Assembly: GCF_021018895.1 (NCBI RefSeq) | Contig: NC_079373.1 | Location: 9,644,501 to 9,708,500 of the forward strand | Length of the DNA: 64,000 nt | Origin: Seriola aureovittata | Lineage: Eukaryota > Chordata > Actinopteri > Carangiformes > Carangidae | Direction of reading: 5' to 3' | Shown here: positions 15,176 through 25,598 of the stretch, one piece after another | How positions within the stretch are numbered: the first letter of the stretch is position 1 | How the letters are laid out: the number at the start of each line of letters is the position of its first letter | Notes under the pieces: generated by a model | Databases searched by the model: none | Told to the model about the DNA's origin: nothing | Seen by the model: only the letters and a program-made list of their open reading frames with translations | Program-made: the position numbers and the translations under genes

Positions 15176-15228
<53 letters not shown>
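15169..15228 (+). repeat. (AC)n microsatellite
   Basis: Dinucleotide repeat with one CGCG interruption near its start; 24 uninterrupted AC units from 15181. Confidence 0.97.
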
Positions 15229-15232
<4 letters not shown>

Positions 15233-15449
15233 CTATCATGTGTAACATCATTAAAAGGGACTTGTTTAACACCAACTGTAAAATTAACTTGAAAAGCATG
15301 AGATTTTCAAATGAATGTAATTAGGTTGTACGTTACTAATAAACAAAGTAGATGTCTCTGAAACACACCAGAAAATACTGCATAATTCACATGCACATAT
15401 TCACACATATCTCTAACACACCCACTTCAAACATGCACAAGTACATACG

Positions 15450-15451
<2 letters not shown>

Positions 15452-15507
<56 letters not shown>
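15452..15507 (+). repeat. (CA)n microsatellite
   Basis: 28 uninterrupted CA units, the second CA tract within 300 bases and in the same orientation as the first. Confidence 0.97.
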
Positions 15508-15508
<1 letters not shown>

Positions 15509-16073
15509 CAATGCAGTGCACTCCCATTTTCTGCTCCACTGCTCTGAGCAAAACGAGTGGGAAAGAGACACAGAAGCACAGAGTTATATCCGTGAATTCC
15601 ATTTCAAAAACCACTTCAAGAGAAACAAAACACACATAATGGTCAAAGAACTGTGCAGAAAATGTTACGTGTTTCAGATATTCAAGGCATTTTCTTTAAA
15701 GAGATGTGGAAGTTCAATAATTTCACAAAACGTAACAAAAAGGTGCCAGCAGCCGAAAAGACAGAGTGGTGTGAATAGGAGGCACAATATGAGCAATGAC
15801 ACTATGAGATCGGATTTTATTCATAATTAATAGATGTTACAGAGAGAGACAAATACCACTGCGCCACACAAGTGAGAGGGCAATTAGCCGTGTTAATCCT
15901 GACATGAAGTGACACCGTGAGGACAATGTGTACAACACAGACGCAAAATCTCAGGACTGGAATGGAATTGAACCTGAATAATACTTTGTCCTTTCCTTAG
16001 AAATTTGTACAGAACCATTTCTAATAATAGGCTATGAGGAGCAACATGAGGAGCAATGTGCTCCATAAATTAT

Positions 16074-16260
16074 TAGAGATGTACCAAACCAATCCCAAAG
16101 ATCGGCATCAAGGCTGATCTAGACATATTCTAAAGGATTTGTATCAGCTAAACCAAAGCTGATCAAATGCCTCTCCTTTCATGATCCACCTCATCCTGCA
16201 GCTGTGCCACTCTCCTTTACAGCAGTCAAAAGCTGTTGAACTGCATATGCTGCAATGATT
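16074..16260. mobile_element. Degenerate hAT-like repeat (GATCGG type)
   Basis: AGAGATGTACCAAACCAATC, followed by AAGATCGGCATCAAGGCTGATC and AAAGGATTTGTATCAG, resembles the teleost repeat with TAGAGATGTGCCGATCG ends. Only one end is recognisable. Confidence 0.35.
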
Positions 16261-16808
16261 TTTGCAATTTTTTAAGTGTTTTTTTTACACAGGATTAACA
16301 TAAACAAAATAGACATGGCAGTCTACAACACTATACAAAGCTTATCCAAATACATAGTAGACAGTCTACAACACCCCAGGCAGTGACACTAACTGGTCCT
16401 GAGATGTGGTAAACATGGCGTTAAATAACAAATTTATCTATCTACCATTATGAATGATTTCTTCATACATACAAGATAATAGAATAATATGAAGTTATGA
16501 GTCACATTTAAAGTGTTTAAACTGTAAACAGTATTTAAAGTTGTTTCTTCATTTCATTTACTGTGTATTTTGACATCACCGAACAAAAGCACCAGTAAAA
16601 AGTTAAATTAAAACTACTCAACCTCAGTGTTATGACTTAAAAGTGCAAATTTTTGTGTATTTGGCATCTTGTGCTAATCTGTTTTTTTTTCTTTTGTGGG
16701 TTATATTTGATATATTTGATAGAGACACAAGAGAGTAACAGGAAAAGCAGGGGAGACAAAAGGGATTAATTAATTCATCAATGAATGAATGAATGAATGA
16801 ATTAATTC

Positions 16809-16858
16809 AGAGTTCTAAGTCAATTAATTAATTAATTCATATATTGACTTAGAACTCT
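16809..16858. repeat. 16-bp perfect inverted repeat upstream of the kinase
   Basis: Arms AGAGTTCTAAGTCAAT (16809-16824) and ATTGACTTAGAACTCT (16843-16858) flank an 18-base AT-rich loop. It ends 174 bases before the kinase ATG. A (TGAA)n run lies just upstream at 16782-16802. Confidence 0.95.
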
Positions 16859-17031
16859 ACATTTGACTTTGTTGCCTTTGATCCTGGAACTGTTTATGAC
16901 ATCATCGATGACATCACAGATCATACACATATAGAACCTGTATCTTGGTGAGTTTCATTCCCTTTGCATTCACATTAGACAAGTGAATTGTACTGTTGTT
17001 GAAAAGTATTTGGAAAAGATTTTCTGAAAAA

Positions 17032-19080
17032 ATGCCTTCCACAACATCATCTGCACGATTTGCGGTAAACAGATGGGATATACTCCACAGTGACACCACA
17101 CGCTACCTGATAATGAATTTTAATGGCGAGGGATGTTTTGGTAAAGTCGCAGAATGTTTTGACTTAATCACGGCCCAAATGGTGGCAGTCAAAATCCATA
17201 AAGACAGTGAAGATCCAACCATTAAACGGGAAGTGGCGATGCTAGAGGCAGTCAGGGCTCTAGACCCAGACAAGAAGAACATTGTGCGATTTATGGAGGA
17301 TTTCAGGTTCAACGAGCTCTCTTGTCTGGCATTTGAAATGCTGGACAGGAGTGTTTGGGACCTGATGAAAGAGAGGGATTGGGAGCCACTGAGTGTCAGT
17401 GAAATTCGGCCCGTGACCCACCAGCTACTGGTCGCTTTTGAAGCCCTGAAAAATATCGGAATTATGCACACAGACTTGAAACCTGACAACATTATGCTTG
17501 TCAACCACAAGGATCAGCCATTCAGGATCAAGCTGATCGACTTCGGTCTGGCCCGTCCAGCGAGCAAGGCCAAGGTTGGAATGCTCATGCAGGCCAATGC
17601 ATACAGGGCTCCAGAAGTGACCTTGGGCCTCCCCTTGTCCGAATGTGTTGACATGTGGGGAGTGGGCTGCGTCATGGCATTCATGTATTTTGGTCAACAC
17701 CTCTTCCCTGCCAACTGTCCATATCATTGGATGAAAGTTATGTTGCACCTGCTGGCTCAACCAGTTGATCACTATCTGACTGTTGGAGAAGACAGCTGGA
17801 TGTATTTCACCGATGATCTGGACGGGGATTGGAGACTAAGGACTCCAGAGGAGTACGAGGCGGTAACTGCTGTCGAGCCAGAAGTTTATGAGAGGTTTTT
17901 GGACTCGTCTTGGAACCTAGAGGATGCAGTGAAGAGATATCAAGCAAGACATGATGATATGGAGGATGAAGACAGGATGGCATATTTAGACCTCCTGAAT
18001 TGGTGCCTATTTCCACATACTGCACACAGGATTACTCCCAGGAGAGCCCTCAAACACCCTTATGTGACAATGGTTCACCTGGTTGATAAAGTGGAGACCA
18101 GTAACTACGCAGACTCTGCCATCGAGCTCATGACTGTTTCCCCCCAGCAACATTTTGAGGTATCATATGATGACTGGGTTTATGAAGAGTCAGCCTTTGT
18201 AAAATTGTATCGTCATGATTCAAACGCCGCTCTCATGACCGACTTACAGAAAGAGCCATCTAAAGGAAAAGATTCATCAGCTGTAAGTTTTTCTGCTTAC
18301 AATGAAGACTATGCAGATTACGGCACTGAAGATTCAGACAACCATCATTCTCACCACTGTGTTTGTCACTGTAACTCTCAGAGTCAGAGTTACAGTGACA
18401 AACACTCAAACACTGACAACTCTAGTGGATATGAAGCTGATATTGAGTCTTCCATGTTAGACAGTAAAGAACCAGCCACCAGCGACTCAGACAATGGAAA
18501 ATCAATCAAGCCACACCTGAGTCACGAGGAGGATAATGAGTCAGCCCCCTGGGAAAATGATGACCTAGAGTATGAGCCTGTGAAATGTTGTTGCGGTCAT
18601 TCATACATTGGCAACGATGCTGATACCAAGACCTCCAGTCAGCCAGCCAGCAATGACCCCCATGATGAAGACCCATCTCCCACAAGCTCCACCGCCAAAG
18701 ATATTATAGAGCCAAACAAGACAACTGGACCCTCAGCAGCAACTGACCTTCATGATGGGGTCAGAGACACAACGACACCCCCCACAGAAGAGCCAGGCAC
18801 CACTGCTCCCCTCAATGACTATGCAAACATTGATAGCTTGCCAGTTGCCAGTAACACACCTGATGACAGACCATCATCTGATGTTGTCCCAACTGATGAA
18901 GCTGCAGCATCCATCCCTTTAAACGATGGAGCTGCAGCTGCCATCAAACCGGCTGATGCTGACGACATCAAGACTGGCCCTGGTGGAGCCCGCCGGAAGA
19001 CTGTATTTCAAAGAATGGGCAAATTCTTCCGCAGAGTTAAAAAACGAGTGACTTCCATCTTTAAACGTCGAGATAACTAA
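17032..19080 (+). CDS. Intronless HIPK-like serine/threonine kinase
   Basis: An uninterrupted 682-codon reading frame encodes a CMGC kinase closest to the homeodomain-interacting protein kinases, which phosphorylate nuclear transcription regulators. Residues seen, counted from the ATG: glycine loop GEGCFGKV (32-39), VAVK lysine 54, alpha-C glutamate 67, catalytic HTDLKPDNIML (Asp148, Asn153), DFG 170-172, APE 193-195. HIPK-type signatures are NIMLV, LGLP..E..DMW.(V)GCV and RITP..AL.HP(Y)VTM near 330-350. About residues 400-650 are an acidic Ser/Asp/Thr-rich low-complexity tail, and the last ~30 residues are strongly basic and aromatic. The HRD arginine is Thr (HIPKs have Ala there), and the first tyrosine of the paired YYRAPE activation site is Ala. 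The start is the ATG with A at -3; the frame is open 12 codons further upstream but only through a TTG. The kinase domain is full length, and the lack of introns suggests an old retrocopy or a member of the expanded fish HIPK-like family. The intact frame argues for function; nuclear location and targets are inferred. Confidence 0.87.
   Translation: MPSTTSSARFAVNRWDILHSDTTRYLIMNFNGEGCFGKVAECFDLITAQMVAVKIHKDSEDPTIKREVAMLEAVRALDPDKKNIVRFMEDFRFNELSCLAFEMLDRSVWDLMKERDWEPLSVSEIRPVTHQLLVAFEALKNIGIMHTDLKPDNIMLVNHKDQPFRIKLIDFGLARPASKAKVGMLMQANAYRAPEVTLGLPLSECVDMWGVGCVMAFMYFGQHLFPANCPYHWMKVMLHLLAQPVDHYLTVGEDSWMYFTDDLDGDWRLRTPEEYEAVTAVEPEVYERFLDSSWNLEDAVKRYQARHDDMEDEDRMAYLDLLNWCLFPHTAHRITPRRALKHPYVTMVHLVDKVETSNYADSAIELMTVSPQQHFEVSYDDWVYEESAFVKLYRHDSNAALMTDLQKEPSKGKDSSAVSFSAYNEDYADYGTEDSDNHHSHHCVCHCNSQSQSYSDKHSNTDNSSGYEADIESSMLDSKEPATSDSDNGKSIKPHLSHEEDNESAPWENDDLEYEPVKCCCGHSYIGNDADTKTSSQPASNDPHDEDPSPTSSTAKDIIEPNKTTGPSAATDLHDGVRDTTTPPTEEPGTTAPLNDYANIDSLPVASNTPDDRPSSDVVPTDEAAASIPLNDGAAAAIKPADADDIKTGPGGARRKTVFQRMGKFFRRVKKRVTSIFKRRDN
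18359..18405 (+). repeat. 20-bp perfect inverted repeat inside the kinase coding sequence
   Basis: Left arm 18359-18378 (GTGTTTGTCACTGTAACTCT) and right arm 18386-18405 are exact reverse complements, separated by 7 bases. The segment encodes part of the acidic tail (CVCHCNSQSQSYSDKHSN). The mRNA would fold into a 20-bp hairpin. Confidence 0.97.
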
Positions 19081-19175
19081 TCGGCAACTTTAAAAAACAA
19101 AAAAAAGGACAGCACATTGCCCATTCATTCCAAGTCCTTCTCATAGATGCAAGTCTTGTGAGTTAAAGTTAGACC

Positions 19176-19178
<3 letters not shown>

Positions 19179-19240
<62 letters not shown>
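19179..19240 (+). repeat. (TC)n microsatellite
   Basis: 31 uninterrupted TC units, 98 bases after the kinase stop codon, running directly into the dispersed repeat that follows. Confidence 0.97.
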
Positions 19241-19245
<5 letters not shown>

Positions 19246-19372
19246 TCTCAACCCAACCGGTCGAGGCAGATGGCTGCCCACCATGAGTCCGGTTCTGTCA
19301 GAGGTTTCTTCCCGTCAAAAGGAAGTTTTTCCTCTCCGCTGTCGCCAAGTGCTTGCTCATGGTGGGAACAAT
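19241..19372 (+). repeat. Teleost dispersed repeat downstream of the kinase
   Basis: The sequence CAACCGGTCGAGGCAGATGG ... GGTTCTGTCAGAGGTTTCTTCC ... GGAAGTTTTTCCTCTCC ... GTCGCCAAGTGCTTGCTCAT is a widely dispersed fish element, typically preceded by a CT microsatellite as here. I recognise it from general familiarity with fish genomes. It lies within what would be the kinase 3' UTR if transcription continues to the AATAAA-like motifs near 19380. Confidence 0.7.
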
Positions 19373-22318
19373 AATAATATATAATAAAAATAATAATAAT
19401 TAACACTGGAGAAAAACTCAGACAAATTGGTTAAAAATTCCAACCACTACTCAGGCAAAAAAAATTGAACTAATTGTCTGATAGGTGGTGCAATAATAAT
19501 GAAGTATATGTTTGTGCAATCTTCTTGAAAATGACATGGGCTAGAGTGAAAATTCTTTTGCCATTTTAATCTCTGAAATCATCTGCATCTTTGCACAAAT
19601 GGTCTCCTGTTCTAAAGCTGCTTACCATTTCAGCCATTTTCCAAAAATTTAACATAAACCCAAAATGAACTAGTCCGAGGCCTTTCATCTAATTCTTAAG
19701 AAATTTGGTCTCCGTCATCTACAGACAATGCTGATGATGCTGATTAAAAGAATTTCAGTTTGTTAATCTGTTTTGAAATTATAAACCTGTTTAAACCTTA
19801 AGATCAATTTTACACAAATGCTCATAAATCAAAATTGGTTAATGCTATTATAACCATCTCCTTGGTCCTAGCATTGTTATAGAGTCTTGGGATATTCTGC
19901 CTGTAGGGGGCAATATAAATGTGAACAGTTTGTATCTTAGATTCAGCTGCATGGATTTGTATAAAATTAATTAATTAATTACTCAGTCTATGAATAAAAT
20001 TTGGTAATGATTGATTAAAGTAGGCGTGACTAATTACAAGAAATATATATTTCTAATTATTCCACCTTCCAAACTTCTAAAAATCACAATAAATCAATTG
20101 TACGCTCTACAGAGCTGAAATTTTTCAGAACATCCACTGAATGGCTTCACTGTAACCTATGGTCAAGTCAGAAGTCTGTCACTCTATATTTTTATGAAAT
20201 ATGTAAAATCAACTAACTTCTATATCTCCACACGTCTTCATTTAAAAGCTACAAAAATTGACACACACATTCTGTAGATGAGTCCTGATTCAGCAAAATT
20301 TTTTATACCAAATCATACCTATGGTATTCATATGCTTGCGAGCTGCTTGGACCCTGATAACTGGTGCTATATTTACCAGGAAATTGAAACTAAAATTAAA
20401 CTTTGTTAGTGTCTCTGCATGCCAGTGTCTGTCAAATGTACAACAATTAGACAGAGCTCTTCTGGGAACTCCATCGATCCTGTTTTTGAGCTCTTCCTCT
20501 CTTCAGGAAGGTGAAAGGTGATGATCAGGTGCACAGGGACACTAGCCAGGGAGCTAGGCTTTTTGTCCTAATGGCTTATAACAGAGCTTGATCACCAACG
20601 GAATTCCATTGTAAAGAAAATATTCATCGATTGCAATGTAGTGCACCTGCACCAGCTGTAACAGGTATTATTGAAGCAACACGTCACCTCACACTTGGCA
20701 ACAACAAGCTACATATGCACATACAAAATAGGCAGCTGTCAGCAGCGTGATCAATAGACCTTTATTGCTCTAGGAGGCTGATAGCAAGAGTCCATGTTTA
20801 GGCACTAATGCACTCCCCACTCTGATCAATACAGAGAGCTGCGATTTGGATAAAGACGAGAGATGAGAGACGGTGATGTGACACCTTTATTTTAGGTCTT
20901 TTGCAGCAATACAACTTTGTCTTGTGAACACAGTCAAAACAGCAGTTATTTCTACACAAATACTTTGGCTGAGAATGATTAGACAACAAAAATATTAGAA
21001 TCATTAAATAGGTGATATTAGTGATGTTGCTGCTGTCCTTCAGCCTGGTCATAAAAAAAGAAAGGCTTTTAAAAGAGCACGCACAGATGGACTCCAAAAA
21101 GAGAGCACTGTGAGGGAATGATAATGGAAAGTGGAAAATGGACCTTAGAAGAGGGATAATGGAAAGAAGATTGAGGCTGGGTAAGAGGGTAGGCAAAATG
21201 CAGGGTGTACAGCAATGTGTGGTGTGGTGGAATGAGAGGCTTTAAGAAAAATGAAACAAGGATGTCTGGTGGTGCAATAGCAAAGGGAGTTTTGATGCAC
21301 CGATGCAGTTCTGCAACATGAAATGTACCCATACACCTCAAAAATACAACTTGATACTGTCAGTTTAATTTTCCTTTTGCTCAATGTGGAGTCGTTCAGA
21401 AAGTGTCAAGTGTACACGAGTTATGAGTCGAGACTGCAGAGTTGAATTCGTTATTTCTACAATATGTGCTTTAAAACACCTGTGTATTGTTCGAGAAAAA
21501 GGGGTAGCATAAAACCTGGAGGCCAAAAATGTGCTTACAATGTCCTAAATACTGTACTGTGTGAGTTGGAATCGAAACATTGTACAAACATAGGTTTAGA
21601 TTTGGAGTGATAATTAGTTTTTGTTGTTTTTTTATGGACAAATGGAGTCAAATGGATGTCAGAGCTGAACAGCACGATACAACAGCATGCTGGATGAGGA
21701 GAAGTGGGGTGAAAACCCAGAGAGAGACAAAGGATGACACTTATAGACTGAGGACACAGCTTCCTGCTGCTCACTGCGAGATGACAGAGAAAAAAACAAC
21801 AGCATATTGGTGGATCTGTGTCCTGCCCACATCGTTTCTGCGTAACCTACACCAACAGGTACACTACCTGTGGAGACTCAATTAGAAAGCCATTCGCCAC
21901 TGACAGACTGAGGGTTGATTGCTGCCTCGGGGGAATTCAGAAATGGGAGGATTCAGTGTACAAGGACAAGAATGCACCATGAAATCCATCAACCAGCAGC
22001 ACACTTTACAAGGACAGTAAGCTGTCTTAGATTTCACTCACCATTACTACTGCTGACAAGTTTGATTTCTTTTCTGCCAGACAGAATAGCATGGAGGCAA
22101 ACCGAGCAAACCTGACCGGTATATCTTTTATGTTTCAGTTGCTGACTGTGGATGAAAATCACCCAAGTTATAATCAATAGACTACGCAATGTGTGAAATT
22201 TCAGTTTTTACCAGCAGTGGAAATCTGGAATCAAAACAGTCACTGCAGTTGGGTACCGTGGTCAAGCCCAGACAACTGTGAAATCAAAAAGTATGGCTAC
22301 TTAACAGATGAGAGCATT
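19373..22318. other. 3' flank of the kinase, repeats likely, no gene
   Basis: AT-rich sequence. The part at about 19560-19760 (CATCTGCATC ... AACTAGTCCGAGG ... CTACAGACAATGCTGATGATG) looks like a dispersed fish repeat, judged from memory only. An AATAAA at about 19380 could end the kinase transcript. No other coding potential is visible. Confidence 0.4.
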
Positions 22319-22800
22319 TAAAGGGTGCTCCACTGACATTGCACTTCTGTGAAACTGTCAGATTAACAATGGATCCTTGGGGAAAAAAGGATCAAAATTG
22401 ATGCTGCAGAACCAAAGATCATCAGGGATCATCTTTTTTTATTGCAAGGTTTCTACTGCCTTGTCAAAAACTGGTGCCTACATTTACCCACAGACAGTTT
22501 GATAAACTGACGCCTGGAGCCGCTAGCCTGAAGCAGGGATGAGGAGCGCGCTACAGAGGTCTGGTAAAACCATTTCTTTCTAACTCCACATCCCCAGATT
22601 TTTTAAATTTCTAATCTTGTAGTCTTCAACTGACACAGAGTCCAGTGACATTACTCAAAGCAACTGAACACATTTGGCGCAGCTCTCTCTGGACTCACAA
22701 ACAGCTTCAGGAAACTTTTTTTCATATATGCAGTAGTACTCCCCGACACCTGTAAACAGGCTGTAAAATAAACTGTAAAATCAACAGAGCTCCCCTTTAA
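22319..22800. mobile_element. TTAA-flanked MITE (piggyBac-like)
   Basis: A 482-bp segment is bounded by TTAA at 22319-22322 and 22797-22800. The adjoining ends are inverted repeats: AGGGTGCTCCACTGA on the left and AGGGGAGCTCTGTTGA read inward from the right. The interior has no transposase frame and resembles a dispersed teleost sequence that I recognise only from memory. TTAA duplication is typical of piggyBac-type insertions. Confidence 0.65.
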
Positions 22801-24699
22801 GGTCATTAAGTCCTTTACGCAACAAGGTTTACACAAAAAACAATCACACTGGAAGACACAAATACACCAATCCACTTTTTCTCCCTGTATACAACTCTGG
22901 TACCTCAACTCTCAAGGTATCTACTGATACCGACAACCAACCCAATCTCTTTTTCACAAACTTAAAATCTGTATGTTTCACTGTATGGAATTCACTGGAG
23001 TGAGTTTATGTAATGTAACATGAGGCCAGAGATTGCAGCCTGCCATGACTCAATAGAAGGAACTGATATTTATTTTTTTCCATAATATTCTGCAAAACAA
23101 TTATTCCATTTACACTGATTTATAAAAGCCAAAGTCAAATAAAACGCAAACCTCAATTTCAACAATGCGACTTCTTTCTTATAACTGCAGTTGGTAGGAC
23201 CTGGCTATAAAACACACCAACAAGCTCTGTGGCTTGTTTTGAAAAGCCAATTGCAAATTCAGCCACTGTGGGCCACAGTTATTACAAGTATGATATCCTG
23301 AACAAACTAAAAGGTCTGTGTTCCAATGAAATAGTCCATGAAAGTGAGGTTATTAAATTTGGGGCGTAAACTAAGGTAATCTCCACATTGAAAGATCAGC
23401 TGATACTTCAATAACCTATTTATAATGTTTACTGGCTAATCACAATGAGTGACTCCCTGATTGTTGTATCCTTATTACACACTGTAAATAACTGCAGGTG
23501 CATGTAAGCAGGGAAGGACTCTGTAAGCATCCTGTCATGATCCTCTGTAAAAGGTAGAATCAGATTACACATGATGCAGCAACCCAGCTATTCCCCATCA
23601 GTGATTCTTTAAGATAGTTGGACCTAAGATGTTTGAAACATTATCAAAGTTCAGAATCCAATGAAATCAGTAACTTCAAATTTAATATGCTATTGAGGTC
23701 GAGGAGACTTTAGACTTCAAACAGCATGTTCCCCCAACCCTGCACTCTGCAGAGGGTTCCTTAAAATTTAACAGACGTCTTCCCTTCATGCTGAAGTTGT
23801 CAGGCCTCCAGCGTTTTAGACAGTGACGTCAGCAAAACGCAAGTAATCTCCTAAAACTAGGTCATATTCAAATGTTTCTGTGCAATTGGCAACAACTGCT
23901 GGATTATAAGCACTTATTGTCTGGGCTTTTCAGTGTTCAATCTGTTTCAGCTAAATATTAGATTTATACACTATGCATCTAGGTACCATAAAAGATTTCT
24001 TTTGATGCTGGCAGTGTTTGTTAGCACTGGAGGAAAATACCGTCAGGATTATGAAAACTCGGACTCTTCCTAAAACCTTATTACCAAGATAAATTCTGTA
24101 AAAACAAATGCAAATCAGCTCAGATCAAACATGTTCCACAATTTTCCTCAAAACAGCAGTTCCCACCTCCAAGTCCTCCAACCTGAACGACCATATAGCT
24201 CGCTTGTTTGTTTGCTTGCTTCCTCCTTTACTCCCGTCACAATTACTACGGCCGCTAGAGGTCGCCCAACAGTAAAACGCAGTTATGTCTAGTAATAAGC
24301 TGCTTGCTATTTAAATATGCTACTCATTATTTTTAATTTTTTATGTTCATTGTATGTGAATTAGTGAAACTGGATGCTCTGATTTGTGTCTTAATTTCAA
24401 ATCCAACAAAAGTTGTTGCCAAATAAGACATTTTAATAAATTCAACAAGCCACCTCAGAGATACTTTAGGAATAGCAGTCAATTGCGGATATCATCAAAC
24501 TTCTGAAGCAGAAAGTCCATCATGTGGTTTTCTAGCTTCATGCTTTTTTCCTCTTATACGGTACAATAAGGAAAGTTACTCTGACTCTGTTGTTCAGGCA
24601 CACAAGACACCACATCATTGTGAGTGGGTGGGCCGTCTGTGTAGAAAAGGCTATGCATTTTGCTTACTTGATCACCTCATGCAATACCTCCAGGGAGGT

Positions 24700-24960
24700 G
24701 TTTGATTGGTCACAAGTTCATTTTGCAGCACGACAACAACTACTCCAAACATACAGCCAGTCATAAAGAACAAAGAGTCCTGCATCAGATGGTCTGGCCT
24801 CCACAGAGCCCTGAACTCAACACCTTGGAGTCAGTCACTGAGACAGACTAAACCCTCAGAAGAACTGTGGCAAGTTCTCCAAGATACTTGGAACAACAAC
24901 CTGCCTTGAAAAACTGTACAAGTGTACCGAGGGGAACTGGTGCTGTTTTAAAAGCCAAGG
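24700..24960 (+). pseudogene. Decayed Tc1/mariner transposase fragment
   Basis: One frame reads FILQHDNNYSKHTA..., then MVWPPQSPELNTLE, then a frame change into the LW.VLQDTWNN region. This matches the catalytic QxDNxPxH ... WPxxSPDLNPIE core of Tc1/mariner DDE transposases, with about 34-35 residues between the second Asp and the Glu. The N-terminal half, the first catalytic Asp region and the terminal inverted repeats were not found. There are stops and frame changes, so it is a fossil copy. Confidence 0.75.
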
Positions 24961-25567
24961 CTGGTCACACCGCATATTGATTTGATTTAGGTTTTTCCTG
25001 TTTAATGCGCAGTGTATTTCGTGTGAAGAATGAAAAGCAAAAAGGCAGATACATGGGTCAATTATAACAAATCTCATAATGAATTTATCATCTCTACTCT
25101 TTAAGTATGGAAATACATTTTACTCCTATTGTGTCTGTAGCATGTGCAACTGCTAAACTACTAAAGAACAACAACAACTAAAGTAGTAAAAATACATAGT
25201 ACAACGTGATAGAGCTTTAAGAGTTGATCATGTTTTTAATATCGTCTCCATCCCCCCATGGCTGCGCTAATCTCATCCTCTCACTCACTCATCCTCTCAC
25301 TCACTCACTCACTCACACACTCACACACCCTTTGACTGTGAGGAACCTGACACAGAATAGAATTCAAAACTAAATGGTTAATTTTTTATGCATTAAACCT
25401 GTGCTCACACCCCCTCCCTTCTTTTCTCCTTTCAGACAGGAATATATATGAGCAAAGAGAGAGCCTGTAGATACGAACAAGGATAAAAGAAGCTTTTTGT
25501 ATTGATGTTGGAGTCGTGGATCCATTAACATATTTGTGAAAAAAAAAAAAGTGTAGTTGGTGAAGAA

Positions 25568-25598
25568 AATAAATGAATAAATAAATAAATAAATAAAT
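25568..25598 (+). repeat. (AAAT)n microsatellite
   Basis: A tetranucleotide run of about seven units with one GAAT variant. Confidence 0.9.

Noticed and set aside
15055..15639. Open frames coding poly(Thr-His) or poly(Val-Cys)
   Set aside because: They are translations of the CA microsatellites.
16996..17031. Upstream extension of the kinase frame
   Set aside because: It would need a TTG start; the first in-frame ATG at 17032 has a good context and precedes the kinase domain.
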